A stretch of DNA of 64,000 bases from Crossaster papposus (GCA_037893245.1 JBAIAA010000783.1:992001-1056000), one strand, 5' to 3'; positions 34,402-45,554 are shown, numbered from the stretch's first letter. The notes: generated by a model from the sequence alone, not told the origin. A program made the numbers and translations.

Positions 34402-35281
34402 TGTAACCGCCACCAAGCCAGCTCTCATAGCTATGCAGTGTACATAACAGTTTGCTTGGTAGTTGTATTTCCTCACACTAAAGCTAGTCACCAGCACACA
34501 GGCATCGTTGTGGCTTTCGATACATGCATGCTGCGTGGATCAAAGGGACTATTGTTCTAGGTGTATATTAATAACTTGACCTTGGTTGGCCCCTTATATT
34601 ATTTCCTTAGAAGTTTGGGGTTCGTACATTCCAAGGAGGGTGAGGTAATCTCTGGGTTTCTGTATGCCATATACATGTACCATTAATTCATATAGCCAAT
34701 TGCAGCGATCGGGAACACTACAAGTTAATATTTGCTCCACGTTTTCCAGCTAATTTACAGATCATCCTTTAAGACTTGGACCCGAGGACAGAGGTAACGA
34801 TAAAGTGATTATTGTAGAACCTTGTGTAATTATTGTAGTTTATAGAAGTGAGAATTTAAGTGAGTTTTAGACTAGTTTTCTGAGGATAATTTTCCTATTG
34901 GATACCGACATTTTGTGAGGTCTATAGCACACATGTATTCCTGAGAAGATAATCTTTAACCTCTATTTTCGCTAGCGTTTTATTATAGCGTCTTAATTGA
35001 TATTATTACATATGTTTACTCACATTATAATTAGTGCATGATAGTGAAAGTTTCTTATTCAAGAATTATTTACTCTTTTGTTTATTGCAGTTTTTACGTG
35101 AACCGTGAACCGTGAATCGTGAAACGTGAACAGCGAACCGCTAGTGTATTGTTACAAGTGAACAATTCGAGAGATCAGTAAACTAGTGAATCGTCAATCT
35201 GAATGGTGAAAGTTATGTAGCCTCGTTAATTAAACAGTTGTTCGAGAGTGAATAAAAGACACCATATTCGAAACCAACACA
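34402..35281 (+). repeat. BEL/Pao 5' LTR
   Basis: Starts TGTAACCGCCACC and ends CCAACACA. An AATAAA sits at about 35250, near the 3' end, and repeated GTGAACCGTGAA words lie at 35095-35135. A possible primer binding site, TGGGACAGG, starts 13 bp downstream at 35295 but I could not match it to a tRNA. Confidence 0.95.
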
Positions 35282-35303
35282 GTAAAAACTCTCCTGGGAC
35301 AGG

Positions 35304-38300
35304 ATGACAGACCTAGACGTAGCAGAAGAAATACAGCTTGGGGAATCGGCTTCAGTCATGAGCCATGGCAGTGGACGATCCCGTACATCGAGAGCCAGTT
35401 CAAGGATCTCACAGACAGAACTGCTGCGCATCACTGAGGAACAGAAAAGAGCAGAGCTAGCTGCGCGATCGGCAGCAGTCGACCAAATGCACGAGATAGA
35501 GCTATCAAGGCGTTCATTAGAAATGGAGAACCAGCGACTAATGCAGCAGGTTCAAATCTCACGCCTCGAACTTGAACGACGAGCCAAGCAGTTAGAACTC
35601 CAGATGGAGATGAATGCGAGCAGAGCCAGGCTTCAAGTACTGGACAAATATGACGGCGAATCTCCTCAGTCGAGTCAGCCCTCACTCTTTCGTGTGAACG
35701 ACCTCCCCCCAAAAATAGATGGGCCGTTTACTTATGAGGCAGTCACTGAGAATTCACCGAATGACGGACAGCAACCTGAGCGTATTATCCATGATACAGT
35801 AAATGGAGATGATGTCCTCTGTAAACCCCCGCCCCTTGCATCTACGGCTCCGCCCCTTGTGTCTACTTCACATATTAGAATGCCTGATGCAGTTCTTCCC
35901 ACACAGTCCAGTGACCAATCAAAAAATGATGTGGCAAGCGCCATCACGGCACTGGCAGACGTGCTTACACGAAGAGAGGAGAAACTGCCCAAACGAGAGC
36001 CTGAAGTTTTCAAAGGCAGCGTGTTTGACTTTCCTGTATGGAAGAACTCTTTCTACGTACTAGTAGAGCAGCGTTACCCATCAGCAGTGGACCGCCTGTA
36101 CTACCTCGGCAGATACACAAGTGGTGAAGCTCGAGAGTGCATCAAGGGACTTCTCGCCTTGAACAGCGAGAATGCCTATCAAAAGGCAAAGAAGCTTTTG
36201 ACCGAGCGATACGGCAACAAGTTGCTAGCTGCAAACACCTACCGTGAAAGAATAAACAAATGGCCAACTGTGAAGCAGGATGATGGAAAGGGACTCCGTA
36301 ACCTGTCAGATTTCCTTTTCCAATGTGAGACAGCCATGGCAACGCTGAGCCAGTTGAAAGTTCTTGACGACCCAGCCGAGCACAAGAAGATAATAGAGAA
36401 ACTTCCAAGGCACGTACAGAATCGATGGCTTCGTGTTGTCGACCAATGGATGTATGACAAACAGGGGATAGGGCAAAATGACTACCCACCCTTTGCCGAA
36501 CTGTGCAAGTTTGCTGCTAAGGAGGCCCGCATTGCTTGCAGTCCTTTTAACCAAAAACCGAGCGACGAGAAAAGGGAAGAGATCAAACCCTTTAGGCCCA
36601 CAAGGCCAGGAACATCGAGGACATTCGCGTCGAAGGCTGATGAAATACCACCGAAGAAAACTTGGGCTACAAAAGGCAGCGTTCTTTCTTCATCAGAGTC
36701 AAGGCCGACTCCGAAGTGCTCCCTCTGCAAGGGTCAACACCAGCTGGAATCCTGTAGCGGTTTCGTTGCGATGACACTGAGCGAGCGACACGACCTGATT
36801 AGAAAGAACGGCCTCTGCTTCGGATGTCTAAGATGGGGACATAGACGACAAGACTGTCGAAATAAGAAACGATGCGACAACTGTGGCCGCTATCACCCGA
36901 CTCTCCTTCATGACTACACGAAGTCCACGACTGAGATGAAAAGTAGGGATGACACCAACAAAGAAATAGTGGTCGTAAAATCTACAACACATAGAGTCCA
37001 GGCATTCGACGCCGGAGAAAGTTGTTCCCACACCCTTATTGTCCCTGTAGTACTTCACCATCAGAAGGACCCAACTACGAAGGTGATAGTATACGCCCTC
37101 CTAGATGAGCACTCAGACGCGTGTTTCATCTCAGATTCCACGCTAGAAAAGCTTGGCGTTGATGGAGAAAAGGTCCACTTGAGTCTATCCACGATATTGG
37201 CCAAGGGAACTATTGCGTCCAGAAAGGTGCATGGACTGATGGTGAAGGGATTGTCCGAAGACACAGAGATACAGTTACCAGGCACCTACTCAAGAGATTC
37301 AATCAACGCAAATCGTCAACAAATCCCAAGATCTGACACCGTGAAGGAGTGGCCACACTTGAGACATATCGCTAACCGACTACCTCCCTACTTGAGTGAA
37401 ACCGAGATAGGAATGTTGATAGGCTGTAACGTGACTCGCGCCATCAAGCCGAGAGATGTCGTTCATGGCAAAGAAGATGACCCGTATGCAGTACGAACAA
37501 TCCTAGGATGGGGAGTGGTGGGAAAGATGCATCGTGGCAGCGACCACGAGAATGCTAGCGGTTTTATGACTTCATCCCAAGAGTCACAACACTTTGTGTT
37601 TCGCACTCAAGTGAAGGAAGTCAGCCCACTTCAAGTCACCCAAATGTTTGAGATGGAATTCAGCGAGAGAGACACCGGGGAAAAAGTTTCCTTAGGTGAT
37701 CGCAGATTCATGCAGAAGATGAAAGAGGGAATCCACAGACGAGAGGATGGCCACTTCGAGATGCCACTCCCCCTCAAAACAGATGACGTCCAGCTCCCCA
37801 ACAACAAGCCAATGGCACTTAGACGGTTGAATAAGCTGAAGACAAAGATGTTGGGTAATCCTAAATATCAGGACGACTATAAGGTATTCATGGAGGACAT
37901 CTTGAAAAAGGGCTACGCTGAAAGGGTTCCTGAAGACCAACTCGACCTCGACGACGGAACGGTATGGTACATACCCCATCACGGGATATATCATCCTAAG
38001 AAGCCGAACAAAATCAGAATTGTCTTTGACTGCAGTGCAGAATACGAGGGTGAAGTATTGAACCGACACCTACTGCAGGGGCCAGATATGACTAACAGTC
38101 TTATGGGCGTGCTTTGCCGTTTCCGAAAGGATTACATCGCCTTTACCTGTGACATCGAGGGTATGTTTCACCAAGTTGGCGTCAATGTTGAAGACCGCAA
38201 TTACCTGAGGTTCTTGTGGTGGCAGCAGGGAGAGATGGAGAAGTCACCAAGTGAATATCGGATGAAGGTTCACTTATTTGGCGCGACGTCCTCCCCAGCA

Positions 38301-41063
38301 TGTGCAAACTTTGCACTGAAGTCTGCAGCTGATGCATATGAAGGCAGCCACGGGAAAGCAGCAGCAAACTTCATAAGGAAAGATTTCTACGTCGATGATG
38401 GACTGAAGTCAGTCACCACCAAAGAGGAAGCCTTGAATCTGATAGAAGATAGCAGAAAGTTGTGTAAACAGAGTGGGTTCCGTCTACACAAGTTCATTGC
38501 AAATGACAAGGAGGTGCTTCAGGCTATACCCCCTTGCGAACGGGCCAAGGATGTCCAAAATGTTGATGTCTTCTCAGAAGGCCTCCCAGTTGAACGCACT
38601 CTGGGAGTGCAGTGGTGTGTAGAATCTGATACATTCCAGTTTAGAGTGCACTTTGATGACAAGCCACTCACTCGCCGTGGCATCATGTCAAGTGTTAGCT
38701 CAATATTTGATCCCCTTGGTCTCGTTTCGCCAGTGTTGCTTGTTGGGAAACGAATTCTGCAGTCGTTGTGTCGAGATGGTTATGCTTGGGACGACCCAGT
38801 CTCTGAAGAGATTAGAGCAGAATGGGAGAAATGGAGGTACGACATCAACCACTTAGCATCACTGAAGATTCCGAGATGTTACAAAACTGAGAACTTTGGT
38901 ATCACCAAGTCAGCAGAATTGCATCACTTCTCTGATGCCAGTGCTGAAGGCTACGGTCAGTGTAGCTACTTGCGGCTGATAGATGAAAAGGGATCTGTTG
39001 GCACGACTCTAGTTATGGCGAAGTCCAGAGTCACTCCATCGAAGCCAGTAACCATACCTCGATTGGAACTCACAGCAGCCGTTGTCTCTGTTCAAGTGAG
39101 TACCTTCCTTGCAAAAGAGTTGGAGTACGAGAACATCACACACTTCTTTTACACGGACAGCAGAGTGGTGCTTGGGTACATCGCCAACGACAGCAAGAGG
39201 TTTCACATCTTCGTCGCCAACCGTGTTCAGAGGATACGAGATTATACCACACCCGACGACTGGCGACACATTGACACGAAGATCAACCCAGCAGATGCTG
39301 CCTCCCGAGGTCTTTCTGCTGAGGCTCTCATCAAAGGCAAGCTTTGGTGGAGTGGACCAGATTTCTTGCAGACAACCGAAACCCCTCCGCCAGATGATAA
39401 ACTCAGTGAGCTCAATTCAACTGATCCTGAGGTGAAGAAGGTATCTATCTTCAATGTGCAAGCTAAAGTACCCGACTTTGCGAGCATGCTGAAACGATTT
39501 GAGTATTTCTCAAACTGGTTTCACCTGAGACGAGCAGTTGCAGTGTGTCTGCGATTCATGAAGAAGCTTAGAGATCGCAGCATCAACAAAACTGCTACCT
39601 CACCAGACCCATATACCCCTGTCACTGTAGATAAATTGCAGAAGGCCGAACGACTGATACTACGCGTGGTACAAAAACAAGCCTTCTCAAAGGAAATTCA
39701 AATCCTTGGCAAACCAGATGGCAGCAATGCTGACAATCAGCGGGGTTCAGGGAACTCCCTAGCCAGAAGCAGTCCACTGTGGACACTGGACCCAGTAATG
39801 GATGAACACAAGCTACTGAGAGTCGGTGGGCGTATCAAGCAAGCATCAGTATCAGAAGAAATCAAGCATCCGATCCTGCTCCCACGTCGTAGTCATGTGA
39901 CTGACCTTGTGATTGACCATTACCATGCTCAAAGTTGTCATTCTGGACGTGGCATGACATTGAATAGTATCCGCCAGGCCGGATTTTGGATCCTGGGAGC
40001 GAGAGCTGCTGTTACGAGCCATATTTGGAAGTGCGTGACCTGCCGAAAACTCAGAGGTGCATCCTGTGGGCAAAAGATGGCTGACCTACCAAAAGACAGA
40101 CTAGATCCGTCCCCACCCTTTACGTACAGCGCTGTTGATTTCTTTGGCCCATTTATGATTAAGGAAGGGCGGAGAGAGCTGAAACGTTGGGGAGTCATTT
40201 TCAGCTGTATGGCATCCCGAGCAGTTCATATCGAGACTGCAAATTCTCTCAGCACTGATTCCTTTCTGAATGCTTACCGAAGGTTCATCTGCAGGAGAGG
40301 CCCGGTAAGACAGCTACGATCTGACAGAGGCACAAACTTTGTCGGTGGAAAAAACGAACTTGACAAAGCTCTCGCCGAGATGGATCAACTCAAGATTTCT
40401 CAAGAACTTCTAAAGGACAGTTGTGATTGGGTGATATTCAACATGAATGTTCCCATGGCTAGTCATATGGCAGGAGCTTGGGAAAGAATGATTCGTTCAA
40501 TCAGGAATGCCTTTTCTGCCTTGTTGCAGCAGCATGGGCAGCAGTTAGATGACGAGTTGTTGAGAACCCTCATGACTGAGGCAGAAGCAGTTGTGAACAG
40601 TCGACCCCTCGCGTATGTGGACATGAAGTCCCCAGATGCTCAAGAACCAATAACACCAAGTCAACTATTGACGTTGAAAGGAAAGGTAGTGCTTCCTCCA
40701 CCAGGAGTCTTCGTCCGACAAGACCTCTATTGTAGACGCAGATGGCGTAGAGTGCAGTACCTTGCCAACCAGTTTTGGTCACGATGGAAGACTGAGTACT
40801 TGTCGACATTACAAGAGAGGAAGAAGTGGACGAAGCCCCAGAGGAATCTAGGGAAGGGCGACGTCGTCATGATGATCGATGACACAGCACCGCGATGCCA
40901 GTGGCAACTGGCGCGTGTTGTTGAGACAAGTTCTAGCTCAGATGGGCATATCCGGAAGGTTAAGCTCCAGACTGGAAAATCTACCTACGAGAGGCCTATC
41001 CATAAGGTGGTCTTGCTGTTGGACCGGGGACGCCCCGACGAGGAGCCAAAGGACACAACTTGA
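35304..41063 (+). CDS. BEL/Pao Gag-Pol polyprotein
   Basis: One 1919-residue ORF, starting only 22 bp after the 5' LTR. Domains in order: a coiled-coil-like, Arg/Glu-rich Gag start (about 40-120), then the conserved Gag region (DUF1759-like, about 228-380). Zinc knuckles follow (CSLCKGQHQLESC near 472, CFGCLRWGHRRQDC near 505). The aspartic protease has LLDEHSDACFI near 600. The RT has FTCDIEGMF (about 948) and YVDD at 1029-1032. RNase H shows FSDASAEG (D1211) and YTDS. The integrase has an HHCC zinc finger and a DDE core with D1612, D1674 and E1727. A C-terminal DUF5641-like region (about 1820-1910) closes it. No stop or frameshift is visible. The protein would be cleaved into the particle and replication enzymes of the element. 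Confidence 0.95.
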   Translation: MTDLDVAEEIQLGESASVMSHGSGRSRTSRASSRISQTELLRITEEQKRAELAARSAAVDQMHEIELSRRSLEMENQRLMQQVQISRLELERRAKQLELQMEMNASRARLQVLDKYDGESPQSSQPSLFRVNDLPPKIDGPFTYEAVTENSPNDGQQPERIIHDTVNGDDVLCKPPPLASTAPPLVSTSHIRMPDAVLPTQSSDQSKNDVASAITALADVLTRREEKLPKREPEVFKGSVFDFPVWKNSFYVLVEQRYPSAVDRLYYLGRYTSGEARECIKGLLALNSENAYQKAKKLLTERYGNKLLAANTYRERINKWPTVKQDDGKGLRNLSDFLFQCETAMATLSQLKVLDDPAEHKKIIEKLPRHVQNRWLRVVDQWMYDKQGIGQNDYPPFAELCKFAAKEARIACSPFNQKPSDEKREEIKPFRPTRPGTSRTFASKADEIPPKKTWATKGSVLSSSESRPTPKCSLCKGQHQLESCSGFVAMTLSERHDLIRKNGLCFGCLRWGHRRQDCRNKKRCDNCGRYHPTLLHDYTKSTTEMKSRDDTNKEIVVVKSTTHRVQAFDAGESCSHTLIVPVVLHHQKDPTTKVIVYALLDEHSDACFISDSTLEKLGVDGEKVHLSLSTILAKGTIASRKVHGLMVKGLSEDTEIQLPGTYSRDSINANRQQIPRSDTVKEWPHLRHIANRLPPYLSETEIGMLIGCNVTRAIKPRDVVHGKEDDPYAVRTILGWGVVGKMHRGSDHENASGFMTSSQESQHFVFRTQVKEVSPLQVTQMFEMEFSERDTGEKVSLGDRRFMQKMKEGIHRREDGHFEMPLPLKTDDVQLPNNKPMALRRLNKLKTKMLGNPKYQDDYKVFMEDILKKGYAERVPEDQLDLDDGTVWYIPHHGIYHPKKPNKIRIVFDCSAEYEGEVLNRHLLQGPDMTNSLMGVLCRFRKDYIAFTCDIEGMFHQVGVNVEDRNYLRFLWWQQGEMEKSPSEYRMKVHLFGATSSPACANFALKSAADAYEGSHGKAAANFIRKDFYVDDGLKSVTTKEEALNLIEDSRKLCKQSGFRLHKFIANDKEVLQAIPPCERAKDVQNVDVFSEGLPVERTLGVQWCVESDTFQFRVHFDDKPLTRRGIMSSVSSIFDPLGLVSPVLLVGKRILQSLCRDGYAWDDPVSEEIRAEWEKWRYDINHLASLKIPRCYKTENFGITKSAELHHFSDASAEGYGQCSYLRLIDEKGSVGTTLVMAKSRVTPSKPVTIPRLELTAAVVSVQVSTFLAKELEYENITHFFYTDSRVVLGYIANDSKRFHIFVANRVQRIRDYTTPDDWRHIDTKINPADAASRGLSAEALIKGKLWWSGPDFLQTTETPPPDDKLSELNSTDPEVKKVSIFNVQAKVPDFASMLKRFEYFSNWFHLRRAVAVCLRFMKKLRDRSINKTATSPDPYTPVTVDKLQKAERLILRVVQKQAFSKEIQILGKPDGSNADNQRGSGNSLARSSPLWTLDPVMDEHKLLRVGGRIKQASVSEEIKHPILLPRRSHVTDLVIDHYHAQSCHSGRGMTLNSIRQAGFWILGARAAVTSHIWKCVTCRKLRGASCGQKMADLPKDRLDPSPPFTYSAVDFFGPFMIKEGRRELKRWGVIFSCMASRAVHIETANSLSTDSFLNAYRRFICRRGPVRQLRSDRGTNFVGGKNELDKALAEMDQLKISQELLKDSCDWVIFNMNVPMASHMAGAWERMIRSIRNAFSALLQQHGQQLDDELLRTLMTEAEAVVNSRPLAYVDMKSPDAQEPITPSQLLTLKGKVVLPPPGVFVRQDLYCRRRWRRVQYLANQFWSRWKTEYLSTLQERKKWTKPQRNLGKGDVVMMIDDTAPRCQWQLARVVETSSSSDGHIRKVKLQTGKSTYERPIHKVVLLLDRGRPDEEPKDTT

Positions 41064-41210
41064 ACTGAACTTAATTAGGATACAGTGTAGTGACACCTTT
41101 GTATTGTAGTGTATTTGTTACAAATATTATCAAGAAATATCTTGTAGCTAGTTTGTTTAATAAGTGTTTGCTAAATTGAAGTAATTTGATAGGTCAAATT
41201 AGAGGAGCCA
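41064..41210 (+). other. BEL/Pao 3' untranslated segment
   Basis: 147 bp between the stop codon and the 3' LTR. AGAGGAG just before the LTR (41201-41207) is a weak candidate polypurine tract. Confidence 0.5.
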
Positions 41211-42090
41211 TGTAACCGCCACCAAGCCAGCTCTCATAGCTATGCAGTGTACATAACAGTTTGCTTGGTAGTTGTATTTCCTCACACTAAAGCTAGTCAC
41301 CAGCACACAGGCATCGTTGTGGCTTTCGATACATGCATGCTGCGTGGATCAAAGGGACTATTGTTCTAGGTGTATATTAATAACTTGACCTTGGTTGGCC
41401 CCTTATATTATTTCCTTAGAAGTTTGGGGTTCGTACATTCCAAGGAGGGTGAGGTAATCTCTGGGTTTCTGTATGCCATATACATGTACCATTAATTCAT
41501 ATAGCCAATTGCAGCGATCGGGAACACTACAAGTTAATATTTGCTCCACGTTTTCCAGCTAATTTACAGATCATCCTTTAAGACTTGGACCCGAGGACAG
41601 AGGTAACGATAAAGTGATTATTGTAGAACCTTGTGTAATTATTGTAGTTTATAGAAGTGAGAATTTAAGTGAGTTTTAGACTAGTTTTCTGAGGATAATT
41701 TTCCTATTGGATACCGACATTTTGTGAGGTCTATAGCACACATGTATTCCTGAGAAGATAATCTTTAACCTCTATTTTCGCTAGCGTTTTATTATAGCGT
41801 CTTAATTGATATTATTACATATGTTTACTCACATTATAATTAGTGTATGATAGTGAAAGTTTCTTATTCAAGAATTATTTACTCTTTTGTTTATTGCAGT
41901 TTTTACGTGAACCGTGAACCGTGAATCGTGAAACGTGAACAGCGAACCGCTAGTGTATTGTTACAAGTGAACAATTCGAGAGATCAGTAAACTAGTGAAT
42001 CGTCAATCTGAATGGTGAAAGTTATGTAGCCTCGTTAATTAAACAGTTGTTCGAGAGTGAATAAAAGACACCATATTCGAAACCAACACA
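41211..42090 (+). repeat. BEL/Pao 3' LTR
   Basis: 880 bp, identical to the 5' LTR by eye except T at 41846 where the 5' LTR has C. Followed by the CTAGC duplication. Confidence 0.95.
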
Positions 42091-42223
42091 CTAGCCCTTT
42101 CGGGGGGTTGATATCTTACTCAAAGTGAATAATTTTTGGATTGCTAGAAACATACAGTGTCGAAACTAGCCTATGTAAAAAAAAACATTAAAAGTAAAAA
42201 TAAATATTTAGAAGTGTACCCCA

Positions 42224-42563
42224 GTGTCGTGGCTGAGTGGTTAAGAGCGTGTGCTTTCTGTTTCACAGAGCGCGAGTTCGAATCCCGGCCGTCGACACGT
42301 GTGTCCTTAAGCAAGGCAATTAAACCACTACTGCTTCGTCCTTCGGATGGGACGTAAAGCCATTGGTCCCGTGTGTGTGTGTATTGTGTATATATTGAAC
42401 CAGGAAACGCACGTAAAAAAAACCAGTCACGCTTATCGCTAAGAGCAGTGGTTCGCCCCGGTGTTTCTGGTATTTCGTTCATCCTCCTGCAGGTTTTCTC
42501 AGGCTTACGAGCTTACAGTGCCTTTGGTGCTTTTTGAGGAATCCTCGGTATCATTGCCGAAAA

Positions 42564-42598
<35 letters not shown>

Positions 42599-42600
42599 AC
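42224..42600 (+). mobile_element. tRNA-derived SINE, plus strand
   Basis: A tRNA-like head at 42224-42298 starts GTGTCGTGGCTGAGTGG (A box), contains GAGTTCGAATCCC (B box) and closes with GTCGACAC, which nearly pairs with the start. It is most like tRNA-Leu/Ser but unlikely to be a functional tRNA because the body continues as SINE. The next about 180 bp match the minus-strand copy at 8766-8600. It ends in about nine AAAT repeats (42559-42600). Confidence 0.8.
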
Positions 42601-42778
42601 ACCCAAGTGTGTATACCTCCAATCAGGGACCCCCTATTGTCCCTCTTTTGTTTGTACTGTTTTAGAAAACCTCCCATATGTTTTGTGCACAACTTAACAC
42701 CAATTGTACATCTGTTGGGCAAATTATCTTAAGGGTCATTGCAATGCTTACTGTACAATTTCCATGCCCTGTTTTTCC

Positions 42779-43223
42779 AACCCAGTCTCCTTCTTAAATT
42801 GTGTACATATCACAATTGACCAATTGTGGGTATATCACAATTTAAGAAACTGTACATGCGCAGTAATGCTGGCAAAACGGAGCTTGGTTCTCAAGAGTGA
42901 ATAAACAAGTGTATGATGTTCTTAATTACTTGAATTAGTTTATAAGAATTGTTGTTAATCCAGTAATTTAGGAACTTTTTTTCTTTCTTTCTGTACCCTA
43001 ACCAGACCTTTTCTTTCTTTCTGTACCCTAACCCGACTTTTCCCTTATCTTACCTCAAACTTAAACCAACTAATTCAAGTAATTAGGAACATCATAAACT
43101 TGTTTATTCACTCTTTGAGAGCCAACCTCCGTTTTGCCAGCATTACTGCGCATGTACAATTTCTTAAATTGTGATATACACACAATTGGTCAATTGTACA
43201 CAATTTAAGAAGGAGACCGGGTT
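42779..43223. mobile_element. Palindromic MITE
   Basis: AACCCAGTCTCCTTCTTAAA and, in inverse, AACCCGGTCTCCTTCTTAAA bound a 445-bp element with arms of about 170 bp. Shared blocks include GCATTACTGCGCATGTAC-like and TGTTTATTCACTC words. The centre has a 28-bp direct repeat (TTCTTTCTTTCTGTACCCTA, twice, 42980-43035). Confidence 0.8.
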
Positions 43224-43869
43224 GTGTTTTTCATTCAGCTGCATACAGCCTTGGGTCCTTAATCTCATACCCATCTCTTTGCATCATTTCGGTTCTCCTG
43301 TCACACAAATTCTGCAGATTTTTAGTAACTGTTGGATACACCTTTTCTTTTAAGTACACCCACAGAAAAAAATCCAGTGAAAGGTTAAGGGAAAACGCAA
43401 TGGCCACTCTAGATTGTGTCCAGTGTGGTGGGGTTAGGAAACAATCGAGTGTGGCCACAATGTCTGTCAACCTTTCAAACAGAGGGGGGGGGGGGGGGGG
43501 GGGAGAGAGAGACCGACTTGAAAGAAAAAAATCTGTCAAACAGTTCCTGCAAATCTGTAGGGGGGCCTGCACGACAGGATAATCCGTGGAACCTAAAACA
43601 ATAAAAACCAGAATGGTACAAAGAGCTGCGATGGATATGAGACAGAGGGCCCAAGTCTGTGTGCAGCTGAATGGATGGAAGGAATAAAAGGTTGCTAATA
43701 ATCAAATTACTTTGAAAATTTGAGCTATTAAAGGAAGAGGGACAATATTTGTATACACCTGTAGTACATGTACACACATGTACAGTAAACCTACGTACCG
43801 GTTAGTACCCAATTTCCTGACACTACCTCCCGTTTTATTTTCATACATTTTAAAGCGAACAAAGAAATT
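43224..43869. other. Unassigned sequence with a poly-G run
   Basis: About 18-20 G residues at 43484-43503. No gene is seen. Confidence 0.45.
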
Positions 43870-43941
43870 GACGAGGCTGGACTCAAGCCTGTGACCTCCC
43901 GAATACCAAATCGGTGCTGTACCAACTGAGCTATCTTGCCC
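43870..43941 (-). repeat. tRNA-like sequence, probably a SINE head
   Basis: On the minus strand it reads GGGCAAGATAGCTCAGTTGG (a perfect A box) and ends GGCTTGAGTCCAGCC (a B box with differences). Length is about 72 nt with an anticodon-arm-like centre. The acceptor ends do not pair well (GGGCAAG versus CTCGTC), so I call it a tRNA pseudogene or SINE head and not a functional tRNA. Confidence 0.5.
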
Positions 43942-43999
43942 TATATGTTGGCGGTCTCTCAAATTGTCAGTATCTTTGTTTGAAGAAGTCATAAACACC

Positions 44000-44580
44000 A
44001 GAATGCCGTGTGGCCAAGGATTATGACAATTTTTTCGATACAACCTGGGAAGCGATAATGAGACGACTTTTTATCTTTTAATATTATATTATCTTTGTGT
44101 ATTATAAAATAAAAAGTCAAATCCTGATTGGGTGATCCCCACAATGTCGCTTTCCTGGTTGTTTGACGACAGTGGGCTGCGGAGTCCATTCTGTTGGCCA
44201 AATTGTTCCCCCAAGAGAGGGCATCGGCCACTCTGTTGTCTTTGTCCAGGACAGGCGTGGCTGACAGCGTTATACCAAAATGTATGCACCAGTGAAGTAT
44301 GCGAGGAGGCAGAGCTGGGCTGATCGTGTGCCTCCCCCGTGGTTGATATATGCCACTACTGTGGTGTTGTCGCATTTGATGTGGACAGGCTGGTTCTGGA
44401 TGAGCCTGTGGAAATGTTTGAGAGCATTGAACATTGAGAGCATTGAACACCAAGGACATTGATGTGTAATTTCTCTGGTCCGGATTCCACTTCCAGGCTA
44501 ACTGACACTGGTGAAGTGTGGCCCCCAGCCAAGGAGGTATGCAATATGCATCCGTGGAAAGTGCAAGTTTTCATGCTGAA
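44000..44580 (-). pseudogene. DIRS-like retroelement RNase H fragment
   Basis: Minus-strand frames, shifted against each other, give LHINVLGVQC, then HIKCDNTTVVAYINHGGG, then a LLHWCIHFGITLSAT-like block and DKDNRVADALS. This order (INVLE, DN.TVVAYINH.GG, HIPG..N..AD.LSR) is characteristic of the RNase H of DIRS-type tyrosine-recombinase retroelements. A 17-bp duplication (TTGAGAGCATTGAACA, about 44419-44450) breaks the frame. No recombinase or RT part is seen nearby. Confidence 0.65.
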
Positions 44581-45326
44581 TAATCAGTTTAAAGCTAGAA
44601 CAGAGACCAGTATCTGACCGGGCTACATCGCCATTGCAACACTGCATGAACGAAACCCAACTTAAAAAGAAGCTGGGGTTACAAAAACGGTCCCAGCTTG
44701 CACTAGTGCTTTTCTTTTTAATCGCACGTGTTGTTCTGCAGCTACATTAGCTTTGGAGGCCTACCTCAACGAATTCACGACGCATGCTTTTTTATGACTG
44801 ATTTGCACTAAAAATCAACTTCAAAATACTGTCTAGTGACACAGCGCTGCCATGTCAAATAAATTGGCAGTTGTTTTGTTTGAGTTTAAGAACCACAAGG
44901 AATTATATCCAGTCATTGGGAGAAAATTTTATGCGGCACCTCACTCTTCATGTTTTGTCGGCTCAAGTGGTTAGCTGGATGGAAACTTCCGATGAAATAA
45001 AAAAGTCAGTCATTTTCCATTTATGACAATCGGTAATTCCAGTTGGTTTAATTTTTATACAAATAATATTGGGAGGAATAAGTCAGTCTGTCACACTTCC
45101 GTAGTACATGTACAATGCCATGTACATGTGTATGTACAGTATGTATTTACCATGAAATAAATAAATAAAATACCTTGAATCATTGAATTTGTGTGTGTGC
45201 TACGAGTCGTTACAGTTAATGTTATATAATTTGCATAATTAATAAAGATAGCAGCCCTATAATAAAGCTGACTTTACCTATACATGTATGCATGTGTAAA
45301 ACACTCACTGACTTGTGTATTAATTA
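44581..45326. other. Unassigned sequence
   Basis: AT-rich, with TGTACA microsatellite pieces at 45100-45140. No gene is recognised. Confidence 0.45.
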
Positions 45327-45554
45327 CACTGAACAAAAATATAAACGCCCACACAAATATAAACGCCCACACAAATATAAACGCTCCCAAAATGGTTATT
45401 TGTCTTGATTTGTAAACAGCATTTGTGTCCATCTCTGCCAGTGAGGAATTGCTCAGTGATGCAGTGATTCCACCCACAACACAGATGTAGGTGGAATCAC
45501 TGCATCACTGAGGTGTTTTTATTTTTGTGGGCGTTTATATTTTTGTTCAGTGTA
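45325..45554. mobile_element. Tc1/mariner-like MITE with TA duplication
   Basis: TA at 45325-45326 and 45553-45554 flanks CACTGAACAAAAATATAAAC and its inverse. The left TIR segment ATATAAACGCCCACACAA is tandemly repeated. The centre is a perfect 23-bp-arm hairpin (GTGATGCAGTGATTCCACC, about 45450-45510). TA duplication and size suit a Tc1/mariner-derived MITE. Confidence 0.8.

Larger units (their letters stand above)
34402..42090 (+). mobile_element. Intact-looking BEL/Pao LTR retrotransposon
   Basis: Two 880-bp direct LTRs bound a single 1919-codon gag-pol ORF. CTAGC occurs immediately outside both ends (34397-34401, 42091-42095), a 5-bp target duplication typical of LTR integrases. By eye the LTRs differ at one position (35037 C versus 41846 T), so the insertion is recent. 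It is on the strand opposite to the NDST-like gene, probably in its intron. All enzymatic motifs needed for autonomous movement are present. Confidence 0.95.

Noticed and set aside
34402..34800. A possible missing NDST exon upstream of 34013
   Set aside because: The sequence is BEL LTR; no sulfotransferase wording or splice signals were found there or after 42090.
42224..42298. Functional tRNA gene
   Set aside because: Good A and B boxes but no clean cloverleaf, and the sequence continues as a repeat that recurs at 8.6-8.8 kb. It is a SINE head.
43870..43941. Functional tRNA gene on the minus strand
   Set aside because: The A box is perfect but acceptor strands do not pair and the B box is degenerate.
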